22,622 bases of DNA from Acidobacteriota bacterium (GCA_029861655.1 JAOTZA010000011.1:1-22622); one strand, 5' to 3'. Positions 1 through 7,330 are shown, counted from the first letter of the stretch. Numbers and translations: made by a program. The notes: generated by a model not told the origin, from the letters alone.

Positions 1-1239
1 GCTGGCACTCGATTCGCGGACCGACGTCATGGTGCTGAAACACTCCCGCAGAAGGTGCGCCTCGAACAGGAGCTTGGAGTTGCGTGGTGGGCCGAGCATC
101 TCGAAAGCGACGCTGCGACTCTCGCCAGTGGCCTCTAGCTCGGTCATCCATTCCATCGCCCAATGGCGCATCATCCCGGCCCGATAGCTGGGACCGAGCA
201 CCGCATTGTCGAGGGCGTTGATGATGTCGTGGCCCGTGTTGCCACCCTCGATCTCGAAAACCAGATACTGAGCGATTTCCTCCGGCGTGACGAATTCCAT
301 CTGCTCGGCGGTTGTGAGCATCGCGAACTCTTCCAGGCTGAAAATGCCGTTCTCGCCGGTGTCGATGTAGGTGGTGGTCAGGATTTCGTCGGTGAGCTCG
401 GCCGCCGAAGGATCGACCGTTGAGAAGGTATCTCCCACCGGTCGTGGTTTGGCCCGTACCAGCCGGATCGCCTCGCCACGGCGCACGATGGGTCCGTGGT
501 CGATCTTCTTCCAGGCGATTGCGGCGGCGGGTTTGATCTCCTTTGTGATGGGTGCTCCAGGCGTTCTGGCCATCAAGAAGAGAAGAAGTGAGTGGGCCCC
601 GGCTACCGCGCTCTTGGACAGCAGGACGCGGCTCGGCTTCTCCTCCGAATGGGTATAAGGCACATTCAGGCCCATGCCGCCGGTTCCGCTGGTGCCGATC
701 TTGAAGTAGACACTCGTTCCCGCGTCCCGCATGCCTCGATAGAGAACCTGGATGTGTCGAATGAGCCGCGGGACGTAGAGGGATTCAAGGAGTAGCGTTG
801 CGGTTTCACCGTCGAGTTGCTCGAAACCCGACCCTTCGAGCGAGGCGAGCGCGTCCGCGGACGCGCTGTAGATGTCCCGATAGGCAATGCCGGTTGCCGT
901 ATTGACCGAGTCGATGACCACGTCGGAGCGGCTCTCACTCAGAAGCCGGTAGAGAAGATAGTCAGGGAGTCGCGAATCATCGAGCTGCTCGAGCTGGGCG
1001 CGCAGATCGGTCAAGCGATCGGCCTTTTCGGCAAGACCGAAGATGTCTCCGCTCGAGACCGAGAGACGAGTCGCTCCGGCTTCTGGCGCCAGCTCTTCTC
1101 GAGCTTGCTCGGCTTCATGGGCACGCAAGCTGTGGATCTGGATCTCGGCCGCGCCGCGTTCGAGAAGTTTGCGGCACACGGCGATGCCGACGAGGCCGTA
1201 GCCACCCAAAACCAGGACCTTGCGACCTTCGATTCTCAC
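1..1239 (-). CDS. Rossmann-fold NAD(P)-binding dehydrogenase/epimerase-like protein, C-terminus outside the window
   Basis: Reading the minus strand from GTG at 1239 gives 413 codons without a stop up to the window edge, so the gene is 3'-truncated here. The N-terminus (MRIEGRKVLVLGGYGLVG) is a beta strand followed by a GGxGxVG dinucleotide-binding loop at residues 12-18. A later segment, DVVIDSVN, looks like another Rossmann strand. A glycine-rich stretch TSGTGGMGLNVPYTHSEEK lies at about residues 182-201. GGGAG sits upstream of the GTG with normal spacing, and no in-frame ATG lies just upstream. At more than 413 residues it is longer than a classical SDR and nearer in size to extended epimerases or saccharopine-dehydrogenase-like proteins. 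I do not recognise the exact family or substrate. It is divergent from the M20 amidohydrolase across a 114-bp gap. The plus-strand ORFs over it lack family features and are shadows. Confidence 0.7.
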   Translation of the reverse strand, partial: MRIEGRKVLVLGGYGLVGIAVCRKLLERGAAEIQIHSLRAHEAEQAREELAPEAGATRLSVSSGDIFGLAEKADRLTDLRAQLEQLDDSRLPDYLLYRLLSESRSDVVIDSVNTATGIAYRDIYSASADALASLEGSGFEQLDGETATLLLESLYVPRLIRHIQVLYRGMRDAGTSVYFKIGTSGTGGMGLNVPYTHSEEKPSRVLLSKSAVAGAHSLLLFLMARTPGAPITKEIKPAAAIAWKKIDHGPIVRRGEAIRLVRAKPRPVGDTFSTVDPSAAELTDEILTTTYIDTGENGIFSLEEFAMLTTAEQMEFVTPEEIAQYLVFEIEGGNTGHDIINALDNAVLGPSYRAGMMRHWAMEWMTELEATGESRSVAFEMLGPPRNSKLLFEAHLLRECFSTMTSVRESSAS

Positions 1240-1353
1240 TGGAGTCTCCCGCGTAGATCGATCCGATGAACCGGACGAGCGGCTGGAAAGCTTACAGCAT
1301 TTCCTCTGTCGCCGGCGGTGCTCCGGTTAGACTCCCCAGCGGAGAACTACCCC

Positions 1354-2664
1354 ATGGGAACACGAATCCAGTTCTATGTCCTGCCGCTTCTGGTTTGCAG
1401 CGCTCTGACGGCATCGTTCGAGGCGGAGTCCGCCGTGCTAGATGTCGACCGCGCGATCGCGGCCTCGTTGCCAAAGCTCATCGACATCCGGCACCGAATC
1501 CACGCCAACCCAGAGCTTGGAAACCGCGAGGTCGAAACGGCAGCGTTGGTCGCACACGAACTCCGCCGTTTGGGTCTGGAGGTCGAGGAGGACGTCGGTC
1601 TGACAGGTGTCGTCGGCGTACTCGAAGGGGGGCTGCCGGGGCCGGTTGTCGCCGTGCGTGCCGATATGGACGCCCTTCCGGTGACTGAGGAAACCGATCT
1701 CGCTTTTCGATCGGTGAAACGCGGCCTGTACCTCGGTCAGGAGGTGGGTCTAGCCCACGCTTGCGGGCACGACATCCACACCTCGGTGGTCCTCGGAGTG
1801 GCCGCGGCGCTGGCTCCGAATCGGCAGGAGCTTGCGGGTACCGTCAAGTTCATCTTTCAACCCGCGGAAGAGGGGCCACCACCGGGTGAGCCAGGCGGAG
1901 CCAAGCGAATGCTCGACGAAGGCGCCTTCGGCGTGCCGACACCCAAAGTGATTTTTGGCCTTCACTCGTGGCCGAGTCTCGAGATCGGGACGGTGGGCTG
2001 GGCGGCTGGTCCGACGATGGCGGCGGTCGATCATTTTGTCGTCAAAGTGCGTGGCAAGCAGTCGCATGGTGCCTATCCCCATCTCGGAGTGGACCCGATC
2101 GTCATGGCGTCGCAGGTGGTCACCGCGCTCCAGACGATTCGCTCGCGCAATCTGTCGCCACTCGAACCGAGCGTCGTTACCGTCGGCATCATCCGGGGGG
2201 GCGAGCGCTTCAACATCATCCCGGCGGAAGTTCACCTCGAGGGTACCGTACGTACGTTCAGCGATGATGCCCGAGAAGAGGTCAAGCGGAGAATCACGAA
2301 GATTCTCGAAGGGGTGACGACCGCGGGTGGAGGTTCCTACGAGATCGTTCAGTACCAGAACAACGCTCCCGCGACGATCAACGACCCCGAGTTGGCTCTC
2401 AGGGTACGCCCGGCACTCGAAAACGCGGTCGGCGCAGAGAGCGTGATCGAAACCTCGCCGACCATGGGCGGTGAGGACTTCGCCTATTTCGCCAACGAGG
2501 TTCCGGGTTTCTATTTCCGGCTTGGTGTGGTCGAGAAGGGGATGGAGTCGGGTGGTCTCCACACCCCGACGTTTCGCGCCGGTGATGGGGCGGTCGAGGT
2601 AGGTATCCGGGCCATGGTGGGTCTGGTTCTCGAGTTTCTCGGCGGCCCTCAGCCAACCGAGTAA
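1354..2664 (+). CDS. Exported M20-family amidohydrolase / aminoacylase-like metallopeptidase
   Basis: This is a zinc-dependent amidohydrolase of the M20D type (hippurate hydrolase, IAA-amino-acid hydrolase, N-acyl-amino-acid deacylase), which splits N-acyl amino acids or short peptides. The first ~26 residues from ATG 1354 (MGTRIQFYVLPLLVCSALTA...) form a secretion signal ending near AESA, so the enzyme probably acts in the periplasm or outside the cell. Family motifs are RHRIHANPELGNRE, VRADMDALPV, ACGHDIHTS (Cys137, His139), QPAEEG (Glu172, Glu173), GLHSWPSLEIGTV (His204), TMGGEDFAYF and GLHTPTF (His403). These match the usual metal ligands and catalytic Glu. The 436-residue length suits the family. 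I chose ATG 1354 over GTG 1318 because GGAG lies 9 nt upstream and the signal peptide then starts properly. The exact substrate cannot be told. Confidence 0.92.
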   Translation: MGTRIQFYVLPLLVCSALTASFEAESAVLDVDRAIAASLPKLIDIRHRIHANPELGNREVETAALVAHELRRLGLEVEEDVGLTGVVGVLEGGLPGPVVAVRADMDALPVTEETDLAFRSVKRGLYLGQEVGLAHACGHDIHTSVVLGVAAALAPNRQELAGTVKFIFQPAEEGPPPGEPGGAKRMLDEGAFGVPTPKVIFGLHSWPSLEIGTVGWAAGPTMAAVDHFVVKVRGKQSHGAYPHLGVDPIVMASQVVTALQTIRSRNLSPLEPSVVTVGIIRGGERFNIIPAEVHLEGTVRTFSDDAREEVKRRITKILEGVTTAGGGSYEIVQYQNNAPATINDPELALRVRPALENAVGAESVIETSPTMGGEDFAYFANEVPGFYFRLGVVEKGMESGGLHTPTFRAGDGAVEVGIRAMVGLVLEFLGGPQPTE

Positions 2665-2713
2665 GTCCTTGCGGCGAGATCTCCCCGAGAGCCTCCGCGC
2701 TGCCTGGCTGGTT

Positions 2714-3042
2714 GCAGCCCGTCGAACGCCCGGCTGGAAACGGCGCTCACTACTCAGCCTTGGACGATTTCGCTCGCGCCTCGTTGTTCGCCCGCGCGGA
2801 TCAACCAGGCCTTCCAAGACCCTTGTACACTCGCGGGCTCACGGCGTTCCCGCCGAGCATTCGCCGAGCTGCTTTGGAACGCCGACCGGCACGATCGTCA
2901 TTCGGAATCCTGTGATGCGGTTGGAAGTCGTCGGTCAGTGGAGGATGCGAGCCTCTTGCGACGGGTCTCTCCGAAGCCGGTGAGCGCCCGCCGAGCGAGC
3001 CCCAAATCGGGAGCCTTGCTCCCGAAGGGGTGAGCAGCCGTC
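2714..3042 (+). repeat. Dispersed structured intergenic repeat, copy A
   Basis: This copy closely matches copy B at 13318-13630. The shared left part includes GTCGAACGCCCGGCTGGAAA, the run around GCGCCTCGTTGTTCGCCCGC and GCGGGCTCAC(G/A)GCGTTCC. The left part is bounded by imperfect inverted repeats at 2714-2733 and 2853-2872 (16 of 20 positions pair). The middle (about 2875-2975) is poorly conserved between copies. The right part is conserved again (GCGAGC-x-CCAAATCG-x-GAGCC...GGTGAGCA) and holds a hairpin at 3007-3025. Short ORFs here translate the repeat (RSNARLE-like peptides) and have no gene-like features, so I read it as noncoding. It fills most of the 682-bp gap between the M20 gene and pckA. 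It could be a MITE-like or REP-like element; I see no transposase. Confidence 0.8.
3007..3025 (+). other. Perfect hairpin inside repeat copy A
   Basis: TCGGGAGC and GCTCCCGA form an 8-bp perfect stem with a CTT loop. The equivalent place in copy B (13587-13607) has a different sequence but still pairs, so the structure appears to be kept. No T-run follows on the plus strand, so it is not a typical intrinsic terminator for the M20 gene. On the minus strand only TTT follows it. Confidence 0.65.
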
Positions 3043-3137
3043 AGAGCCGACCGTGGTGAGAATCACCCAGCGGTGTGGCAGCCCAATTCGTCAAATGCGG
3101 CTTCGAACCGGCTCTCGGGGAGACCGCGTCGCAAATC

Positions 3138-3172
3138 GCGAGCTTCATCTCCAGCCGGGCGTTCGACCGGGC
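3138..3172 (-). repeat. Partial inverted copy (C) of the dispersed repeat
   Basis: Read on the minus strand, this stretch begins GCCCGGTCGAACGCCCGGCT and matches the left end of copy B at about 30 of 35 positions. Only the left end is recognisable; the rest of the element is absent. It lies about 95 bp beyond copy A in the opposite orientation and about 80 bp upstream of the candidate pckA promoter. Apart from this copy and that promoter, I see nothing coding in 3043-3346. Confidence 0.65.
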
Positions 3173-3249
3173 TGTGAGCACGTCGGTCAGCTTGCCGTAC
3201 CCTGTGGAGACCCAGGCAAGGTCCCTCGGTTCAGCCGTTTTTCGAGTCG

Positions 3250-3278
3250 TTGAGCCCAAGACGCAGCAGGGGTAGAAT
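3250..3278 (+). promoter_or_regulatory. Candidate sigma-70-type promoter for pckA
   Basis: TTGAGC at 3250-3255 and TAGAAT at 3273-3278 are separated by 17 bp, close to the sigma-70 consensus. Transcription would start near 3285, giving a leader of about 60 nt before the pckA ATG. It is the best match I saw between the repeats and the gene. I found no operator palindrome next to it. Confidence 0.45.
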
Positions 3279-3346
3279 CTTGGTTCCGGCCTCGCCGTCA
3301 TTCGGCGCCCGAGGTCTCGACCAACCAACCCAGGGGTTAGCCACCG

Positions 3347-4966
3347 ATGAAGAATCACGGCCTGTACGCCAGCCGCCACGGGCTGGAAGCGGCGGGTCTG
3401 GCAGGCGTTGCCGACGTCTACTGGAATCTGCCACCTGCGCAACTCTACGAGCACACGATCCGGCGTGGTGAGGCCATGCTCGCAGCCGAGGGCCCGTTAG
3501 TGGCCCGGACGGGTGCCCACACCGGCCGTTCCCCCAACGACCGCTTTCTTGTGCGCAACCCGGAAGCTACGAGTGCCGCGAACATCTGGTGGGGTGACGT
3601 CAACCGCGAGTTTGCCCCGGCAAGCTTTGCTGCGTTGCACAAAGAGGTTTGCAGTTATCTCGAAGGTCGCGAAGTCTTTGTCTTTGACGGCTATGCCGGT
3701 GCCGATCCTGAGTACCGGTTGAAGGTCCGGATAGTCAACGAAGTGGCTTGGCACAACCTTTTTGCGCGCAATATGTTTGTCCGCGAGGCGAACGGTCCGA
3801 CGCTCGAGGGTCATGCTCCGGAGTTCACGGTGATCTCGGCGCCCGGCTTTGAGGCCGACCCGGCCCTCCACGGCACCACGAGCGGTACGTTTATTCTGGT
3901 CGATCTCGAGAAACGCCTGGTATTGATCGGTGGTAGTTCCTACGCCGGAGAGATCAAGAAGTCGATCTTCTCGGTCATGAACTATCTGTTGCCCGAGCGG
4001 GGCGTTTTGCCGATGCATTGCAGCTGCAACTACGGGCCCGATGGCGATACTGCGCTGTTTTTCGGTTTGAGCGGTACCGGCAAGACAACACTCTCGGCCG
4101 ACTCCGAACGGACACTCGTCGGTGACGACGAGCACGGCTGGAGCGATCGGGGCGTCTTCAACATGGAAGGCGGGTGCTATGCCAAGGTGATCCGGCTGTC
4201 GCCCAGCGGTGAGCCCGAGATCTATGCTACGACTCGCCGTTTTGGCACGATTCTCGAGAACGTCGTGATCGATCCAGCGAACCGCCGGATCGATCTCGAT
4301 GATGGTGCCCACACCGAGAACACCCGTGCCAGTTACCCTCTGACTCAACTCGCGCGCGCGGACCTGGACGGCCTTGCCGGGCATCCGAACCATGTAGTCT
4401 TTCTCACCTGCGACGCCTTTGGTGTACTGCCCCCGATCAGCCGGTTGAGCGAAGATCAGGCGGCTTACCATTTTCTGAGCGGCTATACCGCCAAGGTGGC
4501 CGGGACCGAAAGAGGCGTCACAGATCCGAAAGCCACGTTCAGTGCCTGCTTTGGCGCGCCATTTATGCCTCGGCACCCCGGTGTTTACGCCCGCATGCTG
4601 GCGGAGAAGATCCGCCAACACGATGCACGCGTTTGGCTTGTGAACACCGGTTGGACTGGGGGCTCGTTTGGCGTCGGTCAGCGAATGGCTCTCAGCCACA
4701 CGCGGCGAATGGTGCGAGCCGCTCTTGCTGGAGAGCTGGAAGAAGTGGGCTATGCGGCGGATCCGTTTTTCGGTCTGGAGGTGCCGGTGCGTGTGTCGGG
4801 TGTGCCGGACGAGATTTTGCGACCGCGGAGCGCCTGGGCCGACGCAGCCGCCTATGATGATCGCGCTGGAAAGCTGGCCGAGATGTTCAGTGAGAACTTC
4901 AGCGGCTTTGAAGAAGGGGTCGGGGAGCGGGTGCGGGTTGCCGGGCCCAGTCCGATGCGGGTCTGA
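3347..4966 (+). CDS. pckA: Phosphoenolpyruvate carboxykinase (ATP)
   Basis: This enzyme converts oxaloacetate and ATP to phosphoenolpyruvate, CO2 and ADP in the cytoplasm, the entry step of gluconeogenesis. At 539 residues it is the usual length for the ATP-dependent family. Visible signatures are HTGRSPNDRF (Arg61, substrate binding), SYAGEIKKS at 198-206 (metal/substrate lysine), MHCS with His224, the P-loop GLSGTGKT at 240-247, and GDDEHGW at 259-265 with the metal-binding aspartates. The adenine-pocket and C-terminal segments (ENTRASYPL, GYTAKVAGTE, NTGWTGG) are also intact. AGGGG lies about 10 nt before ATG 3347, and the N-terminus lines up with other family members. It stands alone: a candidate promoter is upstream and a strong hairpin terminator follows the stop. 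Such a gene fits growth on amino acids or organic acids, in line with the many peptidases nearby. Confidence 0.97.
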   Translation: MKNHGLYASRHGLEAAGLAGVADVYWNLPPAQLYEHTIRRGEAMLAAEGPLVARTGAHTGRSPNDRFLVRNPEATSAANIWWGDVNREFAPASFAALHKEVCSYLEGREVFVFDGYAGADPEYRLKVRIVNEVAWHNLFARNMFVREANGPTLEGHAPEFTVISAPGFEADPALHGTTSGTFILVDLEKRLVLIGGSSYAGEIKKSIFSVMNYLLPERGVLPMHCSCNYGPDGDTALFFGLSGTGKTTLSADSERTLVGDDEHGWSDRGVFNMEGGCYAKVIRLSPSGEPEIYATTRRFGTILENVVIDPANRRIDLDDGAHTENTRASYPLTQLARADLDGLAGHPNHVVFLTCDAFGVLPPISRLSEDQAAYHFLSGYTAKVAGTERGVTDPKATFSACFGAPFMPRHPGVYARMLAEKIRQHDARVWLVNTGWTGGSFGVGQRMALSHTRRMVRAALAGELEEVGYAADPFFGLEVPVRVSGVPDEILRPRSAWADAAAYDDRAGKLAEMFSENFSGFEEGVGERVRVAGPSPMRV

Positions 4967-4984
4967 GCCGTTACCCGGACCAAG

Positions 4985-5013
4985 AAAAGGGAGGCGATAG
5001 TCGCCTCCCTTTT
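4985..5013. terminator. Bidirectional intrinsic terminator between pckA and the dodecin gene
   Basis: AAAAGGGAGGCGA and TCGCCTCCCTTTT are perfect complements around a 3-nt TAG loop. The GC-rich stem ends in a T-run on both strands. The hairpin sits 18 nt past the pckA stop and 21 nt past the convergent dodecin stop, so one element can end both transcripts. Confidence 0.9.
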
Positions 5014-5034
5014 CACTCATCCGCTGGTGCTACT

Positions 5035-5238
5035 CTAGTCTTTGAGAACGAACGTGACCTTCATGTTGACGCAGAAGTTGGTCACTTCTCCGTTGGCGCA
5101 TTCGACTTTTGTCTCATTGATCCAGGCGCCCTTGATGTTGTCCAGCGTTTTGCTGGCGCGGGAAATACCTTCGCGAACCGCGGCGTCAAAACCGTCCGGT
5201 GAGCAGGCTGAGATTTCGGTCACTTTGGCTACTGACAT
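5035..5238 (-). CDS. Dodecin family flavin-binding protein
   Basis: The 67-residue product (MSVAKVTEIS...) has the hallmarks of dodecin: the SPDGFDAAVREGISRASKTL helix, the NIKGAWI strand with Trp39 (the aromatic residue that stacks on flavin), and the C-terminal strand NMKVTFVL. Dodecins form twelve-subunit hollow spheres that store and protect riboflavin, FMN or related flavins in the cytoplasm. I chose the second ATG, at 5238. The GGAGG stands 7-8 nt from it but abuts the first ATG at 5244. It is a single-gene unit convergent with pckA and divergent from the glycosylase gene. Confidence 0.93.
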   Translation of the reverse strand: MSVAKVTEISACSPDGFDAAVREGISRASKTLDNIKGAWINETKVECANGEVTNFCVNMKVTFVLKD

Positions 5239-5327
5239 TTGCATTCCTCCGTATCTAGGGTTGAAGAAACTCGACCGGAAGCGACGTTAGCCGATTCTCG
5301 GTGGAATTGCCGGGTGAGAAATATAGC

Positions 5328-6047
5328 ATGGGTCTGACACGGCTCGAGAGGATCGCCGAGGAGCTGTCGGGCGCCGCGGGGCGACTCGAATTCTCGTCTC
5401 CCGTGACCCACGTCTACAACCCCTTGGAATACGCGTGGCCGGCTCATGCAGCCTATCTTCGTCGCTTCGGGAGAGGGGGGAACAGAGTCGTCCTCCTTGG
5501 AATGAACCCGGGTCCCTGGGGGATGAGCCAGACCGGTGTGCCCTTTGGCGAGGTCGAATCGGTCCGTGGCTGGATGGAGATCGAAACCCCGATCGGGCGG
5601 CCGGAGCGCGAGCACCCGAAGAGGCCCGTCGACGGCTTCGACTGTCGTCGTAGTGAGGTGAGCGGTCGGCGTCTTTGGGGTTGGGCTAAAGACCGCTTCG
5701 GTTCCCCCGAGGAGTTCTTCGCCCGTTTCTTTGTCGCCAACTACTGCCCGCTGGTTTTTCTGGAGGAAAGCGGGCGCAACCGGACGCCGGACCGGTTACC
5801 CGCCCGGGAGCGGCGGGCTCTGTTTGGACATTGCGACCGCGCCCTGGCCGCGAGCATCGAAGCTCTTTCGCCGACCTGGATCGTTGGTGTAGGACGCTTC
5901 GCCGAGTCGAGAGCGCGGGTCGCGCTCCAAGAATCGAGCGTTCGAATCGGCAGGATCCTCCACCCGAGCCCGGCGAGCCCGGCGGCAAATCGCGGATGGC
6001 AGAAAAAGATCGAGACCGAGTTGGCGAGACTCGGAATCGCCTTCTAG
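5328..6047 (+). CDS. SMUG1-like uracil-DNA glycosylase
   Basis: The protein removes uracil and related damaged bases from DNA to start base-excision repair. Two signature motifs are clear: GMNPGPWGMSQTGVPFGEV at residues 58-76, with Asn60 in the active site, and HPSPASPAAN at 212-221, which inserts into the DNA. Both closely resemble animal SMUG1 (GMNPGPFGMAQTGVPFGEV and HPSPRNPQAN, quoted from memory). At 239 residues it has single-domain size. ATG 5328 is preferred, with a weak GGTGAG about 10 nt upstream; GTG 5301 would add nine residues. It is divergent from dodecin. The AI-2E gene follows 46 bp later and may be co-transcribed. Confidence 0.92.
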   Translation: MGLTRLERIAEELSGAAGRLEFSSPVTHVYNPLEYAWPAHAAYLRRFGRGGNRVVLLGMNPGPWGMSQTGVPFGEVESVRGWMEIETPIGRPEREHPKRPVDGFDCRRSEVSGRRLWGWAKDRFGSPEEFFARFFVANYCPLVFLEESGRNRTPDRLPARERRALFGHCDRALAASIEALSPTWIVGVGRFAESRARVALQESSVRIGRILHPSPASPAANRGWQKKIETELARLGIAF

Positions 6048-6093
6048 AGAGACCGGGGTGCCGGGGGTCGAGGGAGAGACCCCATGCTAGGTT

Positions 6094-7227
6094 ATGAATA
6101 TGGCGGAGAGTTCCAGGGAGGGTGGTGGTCCCGCCCGGTCGCTTCTCGCGGCGGCCTCCTTTGTGGTGGTGGTCGCGGGTCTGAGGGCGGCGGCGGAGAT
6201 TCTGCAGCCCCTCCTACTGGCGGTTTTCATCGCAGTCTTGAGTTTTCCGTTTCTCGAATGGCTTCGCCGCTGCGGCGTCAGGACGGTTTTGGCGGTCATT
6301 GCCACAGTGTTCGCGGATCTGGCCTTGCTGGTGGCGTTGGGTTTGCTGATCTCCGGGGCGGTCAACGAATTCGCCTCGACGGCGCCGACTTATGTAACCC
6401 AACTCATCGAGAAGAGCAAAGCCGGGCTCGCGGCTCTTGAAGAGCGAGGCTTCGATCTTTCGGACTGGGTGACTTTGGAGCCCATTGATCCCCGCCAGCT
6501 CGTAGACGTCGTGGGTGGAATCGTGGGTGGCACGGTTCGGGGCGTCGTCTCCGCGTTCTCCGGCATCACTTTGGTAGCCGTGACCCTGGTCTTTGTTCTG
6601 TATGAGTTGGTGGTCCTCCCGGACAAGCTCAAAAGAGCGCTCGGCGGAGCCGACCCAAAGCGACACTTCGAGAGTGTGATGCGCGAGGTCCAGAGGTATC
6701 TCGGTATCAAGACGGCGATCAGCGTGGGGACGGGGTTGGTCATTGGGACCTGGGTTTGGTTTTTGGGTGTTGATTTCCCACTTCTTTGGGGTCTTGCTGC
6801 TTTTCTCCTCAACTACATTCCGGTTCTCGGACCCGTTATTGCTGCGGTTCCGGCGGTGCTGGTGACCCTCGTGCAGTTCGGTTGGGGTCGCGCGCTGGTG
6901 CTCGCCCTTGGTTATCTGGTGGTCAAGGTTCTGGTGGGTGATCTGCTCGAGCCTCACCTGATGGGGCGGCGGTTCGGGCTTTCGACCACCGTGGTGCTCG
7001 TGTCCTTGATGTTCTGGGGTTGGATCTGGGGCCCGCTCGGGATGATTCTCTCGGTGCCGCTGACGATGACGCTGAAGATCGCGTTCGAACACAGTGATGG
7101 GATGGCCTGGGCCGCCGTGCTCCTCGGACCCGGGGAGCCACCGCAGCCCGTGCTTGTCGAGGTGGGCAAAAGGTCTTCCCCGCCCCCCGAACCGGCGTCG
7201 ACCAGCGCTCCCGATCGAACGGTCTGA
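6094..7227 (+). CDS. AI-2E / PerM family integral membrane transporter
   Basis: This is a 377-residue polytopic membrane protein of the AI-2E transporter (PF01594, YdiK/PerM) family. Hydrophobic segments lie at about residues 16-50, 64-90, 150-173, 207-225, 230-262, 266-284 and 296-330. A soluble stretch falls between about 91 and 150, as is usual for the family. Conserved family segments are FLLNYIPVLGPVIAAVPAV at 237-255 and EPHLMGRRFGLSTT at 286-299, followed by WGWIWGPLGMILSVPL. Members have been linked to autoinducer-2 export or Na+/H+ antiport, and the substrate here is unknown. The C-terminal 35 residues are Pro/Ser-rich and probably disordered. The start could be ATG 6094 or ATG 6100; neither has a strong ribosome-binding site. 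Confidence 0.9.
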   Translation: MNMAESSREGGGPARSLLAAASFVVVVAGLRAAAEILQPLLLAVFIAVLSFPFLEWLRRCGVRTVLAVIATVFADLALLVALGLLISGAVNEFASTAPTYVTQLIEKSKAGLAALEERGFDLSDWVTLEPIDPRQLVDVVGGIVGGTVRGVVSAFSGITLVAVTLVFVLYELVVLPDKLKRALGGADPKRHFESVMREVQRYLGIKTAISVGTGLVIGTWVWFLGVDFPLLWGLAAFLLNYIPVLGPVIAAVPAVLVTLVQFGWGRALVLALGYLVVKVLVGDLLEPHLMGRRFGLSTTVVLVSLMFWGWIWGPLGMILSVPLTMTLKIAFEHSDGMAWAAVLLGPGEPPQPVLVEVGKRSSPPPEPASTSAPDRTV

Positions 7228-7242
7228 AGCCAAAAGGCCTTC

Positions 7243-7270
7243 TTGACAGCGGTTGGCGATCTGCTACGAT
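7243..7270 (+). promoter_or_regulatory. Sigma-70-type promoter of the suf operon
   Basis: A perfect -35 hexamer TTGACA at 7243-7248 is followed after 16 bp by TACGAT at 7265-7270, a good -10. Transcription should start near 7277, inside the palindrome at 7276-7300, leaving a leader of about 54 nt before the regulator's ATG. It begins 15 bp after the AI-2E stop, so the suf operon has its own promoter. Confidence 0.75.
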
Positions 7271-7275
7271 CTCTT

Positions 7276-7300
7276 AAATCGGACTGATTTAGTCCGATTT
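7276..7300. promoter_or_regulatory. Probable Rrf2/IscR-type operator
   Basis: AAATCGGACT and AGTCCGATTT form a perfect 10-bp inverted repeat around GATTT. The core GACT-GATTT-AGTC fits the centre of the E. coli IscR type-1 site, GACTRWWWYAGTC (from memory), and the full 25-bp length is the same. It overlaps the predicted transcription start just downstream of the -10 box, where a bound repressor would block initiation. The first gene of the operon encodes an Rrf2-family protein, so autoregulation is the natural reading. Confidence 0.8.
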
Positions 7301-7330
7301 GTTCAGAGAAGAGATCCAGGCAAGAAACGT

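Noticed and set aside
1750..2817. A 355-codon minus-strand ORF antisense to the M20 gene
   Set aside because: Arg/His-rich composition without motifs, a shadow of the M20 gene that also runs into repeat copy A.
2669..3471. Several short ORFs between the M20 gene and pckA, giving RSNARLE-like peptides
   Set aside because: They translate the dispersed repeat; the same peptides appear around 13297-13633 from copy B in other frames, and no ribosome-binding sites or conserved domains support them.
3497..5020. A 507-codon minus-strand ORF antisense to pckA
   Set aside because: It mirrors the pckA reading frame in GC-rich codons, has no family motif, and runs through the terminator hairpin. pckA is certain.
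6064..6083. GGGGTC/GACCCC hairpin between the glycosylase and AI-2E genes
   Set aside because: Short 6-bp stem with an 8-nt loop and no T-run; it could be chance in GC-rich DNA, so I leave open whether the two genes are co-transcribed.
6214..7233. A 339-codon minus-strand ORF antisense to the AI-2E gene
   Set aside because: Low-complexity charged translation, no motif; the plus-strand protein has clear membrane segments and family signatures.
7228..7246. GAAGCC-AAAA-GGCCTTC as a terminator for the AI-2E gene
   Set aside because: The stem has a bulge and the downstream T-run is only two bases, overlapping the suf -35 box; not convincing.
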